From positions 132,150,200 to 132,214,199 of the forward strand of contig CM045770.1 in NCBI GenBank assembly GCA_025200525.1: DNA of 64,000 bases, read 5' to 3'. This document shows, piece after piece, positions 23,740-35,215 of the stretch. A program made the translations under genes and the position numbers. This stretch comes from Camellia lanceoleosa. Taxonomy: Eukaryota; Streptophyta; Magnoliopsida; Ericales; Theaceae. Position 1 is the stretch's first letter. The number at the start of each line of letters is the position of its first letter. The notes beneath the pieces were generated by a model. The model saw only the letters and a list, made by a program, of their open reading frames with translations. It did not search any database and had not been told where the DNA came from.

Positions 23740-24239
23740 AACAACTAGTCCAGTCCTGTGGATGGATGGTCAATGCTGGTTTCATTATTATCTTTCTTCC
23801 TATGTATTTCCAAGTTTTATGTATTAAGAATTAATGGGTATGTTTGGTTTGAATTTGAGAGATGAGTTTAGAAGATAAAAAGTACAAAAAGTTGTTTGAT
23901 TTGGTTTTTTTGGAAAGATGTTTTGAAAAATTATTTTGAGAGAGAGTTTTGGAAAAAGTGATTGATTTAATGTGCATGAGAAAGAGATTTGTTTGGAAAA
24001 TTTGTTTGGTTCACAAGTTTTGGAAAAAAAAATTTAGAAAAATTTATTTGGTTTGAATTTTTCTGAAAACTCATTTGTAGAGAAATTTTCCCAAAAATTT
24101 TTAGAAAATTCAAATCAAACGAACCCAATGTCTTGTTTGCAGCCCTCTGTGAGTCGTGGTGATGACTTATTATCTTTGTTTGTGTATCCTTCATTGAAAT
24201 AAAGTTAACTATGCTCTTAATGATGGTATTTTTATGATA
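23740..24239 (+). terminator. 3' flank of copy 1 with AATAAA at 24198
   Basis: AATAAA at 24198-24203 matches 61518-61523 after copy 2. In copy 1 the distance from the stop is stretched to about 460 bp by the MITE at 23836-24126, so normal 3' processing may be changed. Confidence 0.5.
23836..24126. mobile_element. MITE, 291 bp, TSD AAT, in the 3' UTR region of copy 1
   Basis: The ends are GGGTATGTTTGGTTTGAATTT and, inverted, GGGTTCGTTTGATTTGAATTT, flanked by AAT (23833-23835 and 24127-24129). Copy 2 lacks it near 61440. It contains repeated tttggaaaa-type motifs and no frame. Confidence 0.82.
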
Positions 24240-24864
24240 AATAAAATAGATAAGATAAAATAATTTTTTTTAAAAAAATCCTTAAAGAAAATACAAAACT
24301 TGAAAACAGTTTAATTTCAAGTATGATTTTATTAAGAATTTATTTTGAAATTAGAAATTGAACTATATAATTAATTAAGGAGATTTTAATTGTAATTAGT
24401 CACTATTTTGATAGCTTGAGATTTATGAGGATTATGGAATCTAATTCGTATATGATTCTATTAAGGACTTACTTTGGAATTAGAAATTGAATATTTGATT
24501 AATTGAGTCCGAATTGGAATTAATGAAGTTAATCAAGTTATGAAGAATGAGAATTATGATTATTATGAATTAAATTTACTTATGAAGTGTCTAATTTGAA
24601 TATATAATTTATTTACGAAAATTTTTAATTTAATCTGAAATTGAAAGCGTTAGAGATTTGAGAAACTAAAATTGATAATAATAATAAATTTAATGTGATA
24701 TTTGTAATCTTTTGAAAGTTTGATTGAAAACCTGAATGAGATTGGTAAGAAGTTAATTATAAATAACTAGGCCTTAATTGAAATCAATTAGCCTAATTAA
24801 ATTATGTGAGACTTGAGATTTGTTATGATTAATTCATTATGTGTTAATCAAGATTTGTTAAGAA
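24240..24864 (+). repeat. AT-rich repeat arm R1
   Basis: About 600 bp, reverse-complementary to arm L1 (2150-4440) and matching 61560-62190 and 28690-29290 directly. The inverted pair L1/R1 brackets the acyltransferase block. No gene. Confidence 0.7.
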
Positions 24865-24867
24865 TAA

Positions 24868-25815
24868 GGGGTTGTTTAAGATGATGGCGCTGTTTGGGAT
24901 TCGGCTTAAAAGGCTATTATAGCCTATTTTTCAAAAGGGTAATTCCTGGGAGCTCGAGGGGGTGCTCCCCCGAAACCCCCGAATTGTCTTTTTTGGCAAA
25001 AAAAAAAAAATGCAAGGTAAGTTTAAAAAAAAAAAAAAAAAAACAGTTTACTAAAAATGGAAATTAGGGGGAGGGGAATTCGAGCTACCAATCGGAATTG
25101 TTTTCAAAAATAGCCCAAAAACCTCAACTGTTGATAACTTTTTCAAAAAAAAAAAAAGAAAAGAAAATAGGCTGCAGCCGGACAGTGTAGGCACAGTCGG
25201 CAATGATCATTTCAACAGCAAAATTACCATTTTGCCCTTTCATATTAATTTAAATAATAAAAAGTTAGGGATAAATTTGTCATTTTACATTTAAACATCA
25301 TTTCAACACACTTTTCAATACAACAACTCAACTAAAATAGCCTCCCATCTTCCCAAACACAAAACTAAAATAGCCTATTAAAATAGTCAAAAAGCCAAAT
25401 AGCCTCCTAAAATAGCCACTTCCCAAACGAGGCCGATTTATATAAGTATATTTTTTGACTTCTAAACTAAAAAAGTTAGGAAAAAAAATATGAGTGTTTA
25501 GGATAATTTTTTGATTTTTTACGAAAAAAATGTATATTATAATATTATAATAAATTTGCAAATGACCTGTTTGCCCCTAATGATTATTTCGTACTGACTG
25601 TGCGTCACGTGAACCGCCAGTACGGCGTACGGCTTGTGCATGCAATGTGCGGTGAGTGGCTCCTGGGAAGATACATGAAAGTATTTAAAATTTTTTTTTT
25701 TTTTGGTACAGGTTGCGAGGAAAGGACAAAAGTAGGGACATTTCGATCTTTTGACCTCTGACCAGTGTTGTTGTTTTCCGTCTAATAAAAATGTGAATTG
25801 TATGAATTTTTTAAC
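24868..25815. mobile_element. Diverged inverted-repeat element hosting a second MITE
   Basis: The start ggggttgtttaagat resembles the 8663 family, and after the inner MITE the same sequence resumes (ttatataagtatatttttt). So 24886-25434 inserted into an older element. The right end of the host element is not clear. The segment 25560-25800 is unique, moderately GC-rich and without a supported gene. Confidence 0.5.
24886..25434. mobile_element. MITE (GGC...GTTTGGGA family), 549 bp, TSD GAT
   Basis: Ends GGCGCTGTTTGGGA and, inverted, GGCCTCGTTTGGGA, flanked by GAT (24883-24885 and 25435-25437). Same family as 1603-1990, longer, with two A-runs. No coding capacity. Confidence 0.82.
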
Positions 25816-25818
25816 TTT

Positions 25819-26598
25819 GGAGTTGTTTGAGATATTTTAAATAAGTATATTTTTTATCTTTTTAAATTAAAAAGTTGAGAAAAAAATATAGATATTTGAA
25901 TTAATTTTTTAATTTTTTACGAAAAAATGTGTATTAAAAAATTGTATAAATAAATATATAGGAGAAGATAATGGATTAGGCCGTACAGGTTGGGCAGGGT
26001 AGTAGGCTGGTTATGAGATGGGAAATGATTGTCTCTTTTTTGAGCTTAAATTGGACGGTGTTGTTCGACCTGTGGGAGCCCACTACAGATCCCGTTTTGC
26101 TAATCGGAATGGTTCAATGTGTACAACTTGTCGAATAATATATGTTTGTAAAAAATTACGTTGATTAGATATCGATAGCTATCTGATCGTGTTAGTTTTT
26201 TTTGTCAACTGTTAACTATAACGCCATTCATTTTTTTTATACAAAACGGATTTGATCATTTAATTAGCGATATCCGATCAACGTGATTTTGTATAGGCTT
26301 ATAGTTCTTAACGAGTTTTATACATTAGACGGTTTGGATTATCAAAACGGGACCCGTGGTGGGCCCAATGGGGCCCAACATTACCGTCCAAGACAGGGAT
26401 TTTATATATGCAATTTTTTTTCCCTTGTCCATGGTGCTAAAGGGGTCAATTCAGTCCCAAAAAATGTGTAAAGTTAGTTTGATTAAAATATTATATATAT
26501 TAATTTTTTAATATTTTTAATTTGTGAATAGTGATAATTTTTTATTTTTTTAAAATTTTTTTAATTTTTTGAATTTTTTGAAATATCCCAAATCAGGC
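25819..26598. mobile_element. MITE, about 780 bp (family of 8663-9413)
   Basis: Starts GGAGTTGTTTGAGAT and ends near ATCAGGC, with TTT on both sides (low-complexity, weak TSD). It corresponds to 1-726 in unit 1 and marks the start of unit 2. Confidence 0.65.
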
Positions 26599-26719
26599 TT
26601 TTTGTAATAACTTTTTGAATTTTTACTTTTTTAAGTTTATCCAAACACCTACTAAGTGTTGTCTAATTAAATTAATTTAATCATAAATGAAATCGTGGAG
26701 TGGGTTGTCCTATGTATTT

Positions 26720-27000
26720 TCTATAACACTGACTAGGGAACAATAGATCATGTGGTGATGGGTTGTCCTTTAATTTGGAAGGTTTGGTCCCATTTGATGA
26801 ATTGGTGGAGAATTTATTAGGCTATACCAAGTTCATTGGTAGGATTGTTAGAATGGTGGGCTGACTTTAAGCATAAAAATTTAGAAGTATGATTGTAGAA
26901 AGCTTTATTACTGGCAGCGGTATGGTTTGTTCGTAAATTTAATAATGCTCAGACAAATTAGAATGGCCTTGTGGGTTAAAAGCAACGTTGAAGGGATTTG
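26720..27000 (+). pseudogene. LINE-type C-terminal (zf-RVT-like) relic, copy 2
   Basis: Better preserved than the copy at 845-1315. One frame reads TIDHVVMGCPLIWKVW, HLMNWW, SLVGLLEWWADF and KALLLAAVWFVRKFNNAQ with a few stop codons between. There is no MITE insertion here. No upstream reverse transcriptase is visible, so it is a 5'-truncated relic. Confidence 0.58.
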
Positions 27001-27419
27001 CTACTCAGTATAGGATTCTCACTCTCTCTCTCTATACAATCTTTCAACTCTTGAACTTTCTCTCTTTCTCTAGAAATACTCACAGCAGAGAGCTGGGCCA
27101 AAGCTCCAACACAATGATGCACAACCGCTTATCTCTCTGGGCCAAAGCTCCAGCACAATGATGCGCACCCACTTCTCTCTCTCTATAATTGAATTCTCCA
27201 ATACACATCGCAAGATGGACCCCTTCTTCTTGACTTTGAAAAGTCTTTCACAAGTAATATACACTCTGAACACAATAATGCACAAATATACACGCACTTA
27301 TTTCATGACACCACATCACATACGTGCACAACTCCTATGAGTTCCACCACAATACTTACATGCGCACCTATACAAATTTCTTAGCACACCCACCCCCTCA
27401 CCATCACCCTCAAGTTTCA
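27001..27419. other. Intergenic pyrimidine-rich DNA, copy of 1315-2150
   Basis: Matches unit 1 without the MITE at 1603. The single aat near 27273 is the empty site. I see no gene. Confidence 0.6.
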
Positions 27420-28050
27420 GACCATTTCACAATTCAATTTATGATTAAAATTAACTTAAAATTCAATTTAGCAAATCTTGATTAACACATAATGTAAGTA
27501 ATCATAACTAATCTCAAATCTCACATAATTTAATTAGTCTAATTGACTTCAATTAAGGCCCAATTAATTATAATTAATTTTTATCAATCTGAATCAGATT
27601 TTTAATCAAACTCTCAAAAGGCTCGAAATATCAAATTAAACTTATTGCCATAATCGATTTTGGTTTCTCAAATCTCTAAGGCCTTCAATTTCAGATCAAA
27701 CTCAAAATCTCCGTCAATAAATTACATATTCAAATTGGATACCTCATTAGTAAATTTAATTCAATATAATCATAATTCTTATTCCTCATAACTTAATTAA
27801 CTTCATTAACTCCAATTCAAATCCAATTAATCAAATATCAATTTTACTAAACTGAATCAAATATTTAATTAAACTCTCATATAGTCTGATACTTGAGATT
27901 AAACTGATTCAACTCATCAATTTTACCTCCTTAAACCATTTGGACGTTTAATTTCTAATTCCAAAATAAATTCTAATAAATAGAATCATATACGAATCAG
28001 ATTCCACTCATAAATCCTAAACTAAATTAGAATAATGACTAATTAAAATT
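27420..28050 (-). repeat. AT-rich repeat arm L2
   Basis: Direct copy of arm L1 without the CACTA insertion, and reverse complement of 28690-29290. With the latter it forms a large interrupted palindrome (arms about 600 bp, spacer about 640 bp). Confidence 0.75.
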
Positions 28051-29479
28051 TAAATCTCTTTAATTAATTATATACAAAATATTATACGCGATGAGATCGT
28101 TACCATCCATGAAATTTGGAAAGAAATGGGTTTTGAAGAAGAATATGGATTATATGTATGATCATGAAAGATTTCATCTTTTTGGCTTGAATATTTGAAA
28201 TTCTTGCATACATGAAACCTTTTTAATTGAGGATTTATATCCTGAATGATTTCAGAAACTTCATGAGATTATGTTTTCAATTTCATGTTTTGTTCTTCAA
28301 AAGAAAAAAAAGTTGGAAAATCTTTACATGCATGCGATTTAATTCAAGTTTTGCTTAAATTGTTGAGTTTTAAGTAAATGATTTTCTAAAGGGTCATATA
28401 TTGGTATTTTTCAAGTGTTTTCATGTTTTCAAGAACGCCATGCATGATCCCCAAGTCTTGGAGAAAAGTTTGGAAGCTAAAATCTTCAATTTCAAACTCA
28501 GAATTTTTATAGGCCGCTTGAGTGACTGAAAGGTGGCTCAAGCAAATATTATGAACTTCCAGAACTTTTGCAGTCTTTATAGACTACTTGAGCAATGGTG
28601 GCTTGAGTGAACTTTCGACCCATCCAATATTTTTACAGACAATGCAGTCTACTTCTAACGACCTCACCACGTATAATAATTAGCATTTAATTAATTAAGT
28701 AGATTTGAATTTTGATTTCACATTATTTTCTAATTTAATCTGGATTTATGAAAATTATGGAGACTAATTCGTATATGATTTTATTAAGGATTTATTTTGA
28801 AATTCGAAATTGAAAGCCTAAATGGCTCAAAAGAGTATAATTGGTGAATTAAATTATTTTAATTTCGAGTATCGGACCATATGAGAGTTTAATTAAATAT
28901 TTGATTCAATTTAGTAAAATTAAGATTTAATCAATTGGGTCTGAATTTGAATTAATTAAGTTATGAGAATTGAGAATTACGATTATTATGAATTAAATTT
29001 AATTATGACGTGTTCAATTGAGTATGTAATTAATTAATGGAGATTTTGAGTTTGATTCAAAATTGAAAGCCTTAATGATTTAAGAAACCATGAAAATAAG
29101 TTTAATTTGATATTTGGAGCCTTTTGAGAGTTTGATAAAAAATTTGATTCAGAATGATAAATTTTAATATAATTAATTGGGTTATAATGGAAGTCAAATT
29201 AGATTGATTAAAGTATGCGGGAAGACTGAGTATTGCTTAATTAAATTAATCTGAATCATAAATTGAATTATGAAAAAATTTAGAATTGATGGTGTATGTG
29301 CGTGTATTAAGCAAATCAGTGGGTGTTTGTGTGTGTGTATGAATGTTGTGTTGGGAGCTCAATATTGTGTGCACGTGTGCTTGAGATGTCAGCAAGAGAG
29401 GGTGAGATTGTGTACCTCTTAATATGGAATGAGAAGGAAAATGAATTTATTCATGTGTTTGTGCTGGAAGGAATAGAGC

Positions 29480-29512
<33 letters not shown>

Positions 29513-31171
29513 AACTCTATGTGCTGGAATGGTGAAGGTAAGCAAGGGGAAAGCTTGGAAAAAGTGAATAATTGAATACATACTCAAAAATTGTGAAGAA
29601 ATTCATCAAAATGAAGGCTTTGGGTAAAAAAATTAAAGCTCAAATCTTATAGATAAATTATTTAGAAGCTGAAATTAAGAGGTAAGTAGATTCAATTTCA
29701 TGAAATGAAAAATAAATTAGCAAGAAAATGCGTTAGGTTAATGAATATGGAAATTAATCTCATAATATCATCAAATTGAGTTTAATTTTAAACACTGAAG
29801 TATTTAAGTTTTATATTCACATGCATCATGGATTTTGAAGACCTTGCGCTATTTAATTTTATACTTTGAATAGAAAAAGGAAAAGTCTTATGAAAATTAA
29901 GTTTTGGGTTAAAAATTGAGTTAAGATCAAATTCTAAGAGATTATTTTTGTAATTCGTCATTTGAGTTTAGTTTTTGTTATTTTTCATGAAGTTAATTCC
30001 ATATTTACACGCATCATAGATTTTTAAAAGATTCAAAGGATCAATTCTATGTTTTGGTATAAAAAGAGCAAGTTTTGGAAAATTATGAATTCATGAGCAC
30101 TTTGAGTTTAATCTTGAATTAAGGGAACTTTGATGTAAATGGTTCGATTTTGATCCTAATTTCATATATATGCAAATATTTCTCTAAGAGTTTTATAACT
30201 TCAATTTCATGATTTAAAAAAAATAGAAAAGAGTTAGAAATCAATTTCATGTAATTTGAAAGGAATTGAATTAGATTCAAGATTATGAAAGTTGATTTAG
30301 AAATTAATTAATTTGGGAATGATTTTGAAAGTTAAAATTAAAATAAGTTTCAAAAATTACATGCAATTGCGTTGTGCATTTGATTTTGAAGAAGAATTTT
30401 AGAAATCACGAGTTCATGGGTTTTGATTCAAATAAATTAATTAGTAATTATGTTTCATGATTTTGAGTTGGATTTTAAAGTGTTAATGCACGAAAGTTTT
30501 TGTATTGAATTTTAGTCTAGAAAAATTCGTAAGTCTCATGTTTAATTTCATGCTTTTTTTTTTTTTAAAGGAAAAAGAAGTTTGAAAATGTTTGCATGCA
30601 TGGGGCTTGAATTAAATTTTGACAATTTGATGAGAGTTGGAGCAAATGACTTATAAATAAATAAGTGTTCATATTTTGTAAAGCATTTTCAAGATTTTGA
30701 TCAAGATATGTATGGATTTAACGATTGAAAAAGAAAAAAAAAAACATTTGAAAACCATTTTTTTGAAAATTTTGGAATTCTGAAATTTCACAGACCGCTC
30801 AAGCGACGAAGTTCGCTCGAGTGAATTGCTCTTTTTCGATATATTTTGGAAAAATGGCATTTAGTTCATATTTTCAATCTCATCTTTTTCCAAGTATTCT
30901 TAGGCAAAAATTATGACTTAACAAGATTAATAAACTAACAATCCACATAAATTAGTTGGTTAAGGAATAAATCACTGATTTAGTAATAATTGATTAAGAA
31001 GTCAAGTAAGAAATCGGTCTATATGGAACAGAGGGATTTGGTAATGAAAAAATATGTGAAATAAAAACCTGATTCATTTGAATAAAGAAGGAATACTTAG
31101 ACAGAAAAAGACAAAAAAAAAATCAAGTTTGATCAATGAAGTGATATTGTGTTTCAATGTGAATATGTTAT
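28051..31171. other. Gene-free AT-rich region with old repeat fragments
   Basis: Contains the inverted arm 28690-29290, a (GA)n run at 29481-29511, and two diverged copies of a segment (28200-28650 and 30540-30850) that share gaccgctcaagcg/cgctcgagtg-type motifs. Similar cgctcgagcg motifs occur in the solo LTR at 43619-45931, so these may be old LTR pieces of that family. No supported gene. The frame at 29323-29535 is driven by the GA run. Confidence 0.5.
28690..29290 (+). repeat. AT-rich repeat arm, inverted relative to 27420-28050
   Basis: About 600 bp, reverse complement of L2. It lies in unit 2 directly after L2 and has no counterpart at this place in unit 1. Confidence 0.7.
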
Positions 31172-32129
31172 GGTGCCGTTTGGTAACACTTACATTTTCA
31201 GTTTTCTGTTTATATTTACAAAAATTTTAAAAACTCAAATAAAAACTTGTTTGGTAAATTTTTGATTTATAAATCAGTGGTCTCAGTTTATAAATTTGGC
31301 CAAAAAATGTAAACTCAAAAAATGTGTTTTCGTTTTGAGTTTTTAGTTTTTTTTTTTTTTTTTCCTACCACCCAACACTAGCCATCACCCATCAGCATTT
31401 TCCACCACCGTCTTCCGCTACCACCACCCACCCCTCACCACCACCTGCCACAACCACTCACCACCCACCTGTCACTACCACCCACCACCCGCCATCACCA
31501 CCCACCTGCCACCCACTCGCCACTACCACCACCACCACCACCACCACCACCCACCACCACCACCCACCACCTACCACCCATCTATCACCACTACCACCAC
31601 CACTACCATCCACCGCCACCACCACCACCACCGCCACCGCCCACCACCACCACCACCTACCACCACCACCCACCACCCACCCACCACCCACCACCACCCA
31701 CCACCACCACACCACCACCCACCACCACCCACCATGCCACCCTGCCACCACCACGCACCACTCGCCACCACCACCACCACTACCACCCACTCGCTACCAT
31801 CACCAACCAACCCACTACCACCACCCGCCACTTACCCACCACCACCTACCATCCCCCACCCACCTACCACCACCACCACCACCACCACCACCGTCACCCA
31901 CCCACCCACCCACCCGCCACCTACCGTCACCACTTTCCACCACCGTCTTTCGTCGCCACTTGCCATCACTTGATATTTCTCACTTTTTTTTATATTTTTA
32001 AATTTTTTTAAACATTTTGTCAATTACAAAACGTGTTGATAGGTTATGTTTTTCTAAAAATAAACAAAAATCAGTTTATAAAATTTTTGTAAATATAAAC
32101 TGAAATCGTAAACGTTACCAAACAGACCC
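31172..32129. mobile_element. hAT-like MITE, 958 bp, imperfect 8-bp TSD
   Basis: Ends GGTGCCGTTTGGTAAC and, inverted, GGGTCTGTTTGGTAAC, followed on both sides by a matching inner segment with gtttatatttacaaaaattt. Flanks tatgttat (31164-31171) and tatgtgtt (32130-32137) agree at six of eight positions. TIR and TSD length fit hAT. The interior is a CCACC-rich minisatellite. Confidence 0.7.
31370..31975 (+). repeat. CCACC/CCA minisatellite inside the hAT-like MITE
   Basis: About 600 bp made almost only of ccacc, ccacca and cacccg units with drifting order. One strand is nearly free of G. Long open frames on both strands (Pro/His/Thr, or Trp/Gly/Val) come from composition and are not genes. Confidence 0.9.
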
Positions 32130-32228
32130 TATGTGTTTGTAAATAAATCCCATTTTTATATCTTAGTAACCAATAAATCCTACAAATAATCTAATGAGCC
32201 CAATAGTCCCATTTGTGTGAATGATAGT

Positions 32229-34226
32229 TGTAGACACCCCATTTTTGACCGTCCTGAAGACTTGGGCGTTACTGATGGTTTACTTAGTGATGCAGGCTAT
32301 GCAGAGCAAAGTTCAATTTCTTCGGCAAGAGGAGAGTCAAATCCCAACCTTACACTCCATTTTGGACCAAAGCTATTTTGAATGGTTTTTAGACCTTAAA
32401 ACCCTCTCTTTCAAAACATTTTTGAAATAAAGTTTCTACGATGCTCTGAAGCTCGCATTTTGTTAAATGATGCACTTTTCGGTAAACTGAGCAAGGACAA
32501 AGTGGAAATGAATGAAAGAGAGTTGAGATCTTTGAAAAATCTTTCAAAACACCTTGTTTAGGGGTTTGGAGTTGAAAAAAAGAGGAGAAGAGGGAAGAAA
32601 CCAAGTTGGAGAAGAAGATTGGGTATGAATCACTATGAGAGAGTCAAGCAGTCCTCGCTAAATCAAGCCTATCTGTCTATACACTTCGATTTAAGCTATG
32701 AGGCCACCACCGTTGGAAAGAAGACTTCCGAGACATCATTTTTCACTCAAGAATCTCCTAAAGACGAGTCTGGATGGAGGAGATATGATTTGGTTGAAGT
32801 TGGGCATCATTCCGGTTGGACCGAAACTGAGTGGCTTCACCAAAAGAGGCATAACGTTTTTCACAATTGGAATTTTGATGCAAGGATGCCATCATTGAAA
32901 AGCTTACTTCCAGGGCTTCAATTTGGACACAAGAATGACCTAAAAAGGAGTTCATATGAAAGAGTTATGCCCATTTGAAGTTGGACCTGCAGAGCAGAAT
33001 TTCTTGTCGGCCACAAATATGTGCTGTCGGCCACAAAAGTAGCAGATCGGCCATTATAAGTAGCAGACCGGCACTAAAGATGGTCAATCGGCCCAAAGTG
33101 ACCCAAATTCAGATTTTTTGAAGATATTTAATCTCCAGCTGTTTCCAGCAAGCTCCAGCTGTCCTATAATCAGATATTTTTGACCTGGAGCTCATTGGTG
33201 CTATATATGAAGATATATCTCCCATTTTGCAAAGGGAGAACTTCTTGAGCAAGTTTTGGGAGCTTATCACTTTAAAAAGTCTCTCTCTCTCTCTCTACAA
33301 ATTCCAGAGCTGAATCTCTGCCCCTCTCTCTATATTTCACTCCCTTGCCAATTTTGTGCATAGAAGTGCTTGGAAGTAATGAAATACTTCTAGTTTGCCT
33401 AAGCATCCTTCATCAAAGTTGATCACCATTGGCTTGAGGTCCCTTGGAACCTATTTTTGGGCTGATTAAAGGTTGTTTGTCTCAGAAAAGTGGCTGTTTT
33501 GCTGCTGTGCTCCAAAGGTAATCACTCACCCCTTTTAGCTTGTTTTGCATACTAGCTTTGCCATAGTTTTCAACTACTTTGGAGCTGTTTTTTGGGGTGG
33601 TGTTGAACTAAAAAAACCTTTGTTTTTCCTCTGTTTTTCAGTCCTAAAAGTCTTGGTTTGTGCCTTGTTTGGCTAGGAGGTGTTTCCTCCTTTTTGCTCC
33701 TTGACTTGTATAGCTTTTGAGCCATCTTCTAAGGCCTTTCAAAACAACTTTTCGTGGCCTTAGAACCACTGAAATCCAGAGGATTTTCAGTGGTAAAAAG
33801 CTTGTTTTGAGGTCCCAAATGGGGGGAAGGGGATAGCCTCCCATCCTTGTCTCTCCATGCCATGCCTTGTTAGCTCTTTGTGGCTTATGTTAGCTCTTTT
33901 CAAGCATATTTTTGTGACTTTTTGGGCCTGCTCTAACTCTATTTTAATCTGGTTTGGTTGTTGCTTGTATGCTCCATACACTTGTAGTGTAAATTTGCAC
34001 ACTAGCCTAACATGCATCATGCTTCAGACCATCATTCTAGTGTGATTTTGGCTTAACTCCAAGAAGATTTTGGTCATGTTTTAGCATGATTAAGGTCTGA
34101 TTTATGTTTTTGTGGTCATGCATGCCATGCTTTGTATAGCCCTAGTGCATTTTAGCTCACTAGCCTTAAGTTTCCAAGACACTAGCATGCATTGCTTGAG
34201 CTATTTGCAAGATTTGGCATCATTTG
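32229..34226. mobile_element. Left part of a 4.9-kb solo LTR (outermost nest level)
   Basis: Starts TGTAGACACCCC. The matching end ...GCATCTACA is at 49681. ATAGT flanks at 32224-32228 and 49682-49686. Without the inner element the unit is about 4.88 kb with TGTAGA...TCTACA ends and no coding frame. The length and a late ggtggcgactctg segment (49492) suggest a giant Ogre-type LTR. A TATA-like ctatatatga is at 33210-33220. Internal cggccac motifs near 33005-33080 recur at 48180-48240. Confidence 0.75.
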
Positions 34227-34631
34227 TGTGGGAGCCGAATAAATGGAAGAGTCGGCAGGGATGTATCTCAAAAGTTAGAGACTGTTCGGCTCCGTATTAA
34301 TCAACTAAGATACCGAATATGTAGAGATTGCCGAATAGATGGAGATAAATATGTTGGAATAAACAAAAGGGATAATAAGTAGAAAGTGGGCGCTGGACCC
34401 GAGGTCCGGAGAATGAGTATAAATAAAAGAGCTTCAGATTTAGAGAGGTATGTAAGAATCACTTCACTAAACTTAGTAAAACAAGCTTTCTTGAGTATAA
34501 GAACTGACTTGCCCGTCGGAGTGCTAACCCCAGCACCCCCCACCGGAGTGTTTGTCCTTGCAGGTGACCAGGCTGAGGATCAAGAGCGTCTCCCAGGATC
34601 TGAAGAGTATTTCCAAAACCACTTCCCCAGA
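34227..34631 (+). repeat. 5' LTR of element 2
   Basis: 405 bp, starts TGTGGGAGCC. The last dinucleotide is GA where the 3' copy has CA. Few differences from 46389-46793, so this insertion is younger than element 1 by eye. Confidence 0.93.
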
Positions 34632-34633
34632 AC

Positions 34634-34650
34634 TGGCACCGTCTGTGGGA
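34634..34650 (+). other. Primer-binding site of element 2
   Basis: TGGCACCGTCTGTGGGA lies two bases after the LTR, differing by one base from the element 1 site. Confidence 0.65.
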
Positions 34651-34666
34651 ATACTCAAGTACATCC

Positions 34667-35176
34667 ATGGAAGGCGTGATGCAAGATCCTCCGATAACCA
34701 CCGACGAGACTACACAAAGGGATTACATCACTCCGGAAAGTATGATCGAGAAGGAAATCATCACTGCAAAACGAGCCTTGAATGTCGATTCACAAACGAC
34801 TTCAACGCAGGAGACGATGCTAGCCATCATGGAACGAGTCAAAAAGACCAAACACAGTTTAGATAACACCATCGCTAAGAATGAGCGCCTTCGCCGCGAT
34901 CTGGCCTTGGAAATAGTAAAGTCCAAACAAACAATGCGCCAGAATTCTGAGCGACCCCCAAGAGCAGGCGATCTATGGTCTCGGGCCCGACAGCAAAACG
35001 CCGACGCTAGCTGTGCTTCAACCTATTACTTTGAGGAGTTAACAAACGGCGAACGTCTCTGGCGAGGTGTTCCGCATGATAACATCCATATGATATACAG
35101 CTTGCCGAAAGCCCCGGCTGTACATGCAATCCAGTTACCCCTAGGCCCTCAGCAGCAACTCACGCCAGCAAAGTAA
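34667..35176 (+). pseudogene. Truncated gag of element 2
   Basis: The frame from ATG 34667 gives 169 residues, with a coiled-coil-like N-terminal half (Lys/Glu/Arg-rich). The Retrotrans_gag core seen in element 1 is missing. The frame runs into TAA at 35174-35176 and then, in the same frame, into the protease. An internal deletion has removed the capsid core, so this copy cannot build a particle. Confidence 0.78.
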
Positions 35177-35215
35177 CCCCGAGAATCGCCAAGCATCACC
35201 TTCGACGACTCTGAC

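Noticed and set aside
29323..29535. Plus-strand frame with an Arg/Glu repeat
   Set aside because: It is produced by the (GA)n microsatellite at 29481-29511 and has no other support.
31458..31831. Long minus-strand frames rich in Trp, Gly and Val (and the Pro/His/Thr frame on the plus strand)
   Set aside because: They are translations of the CCACC minisatellite. There is no start context and no conserved motif, and all frames are open by composition.
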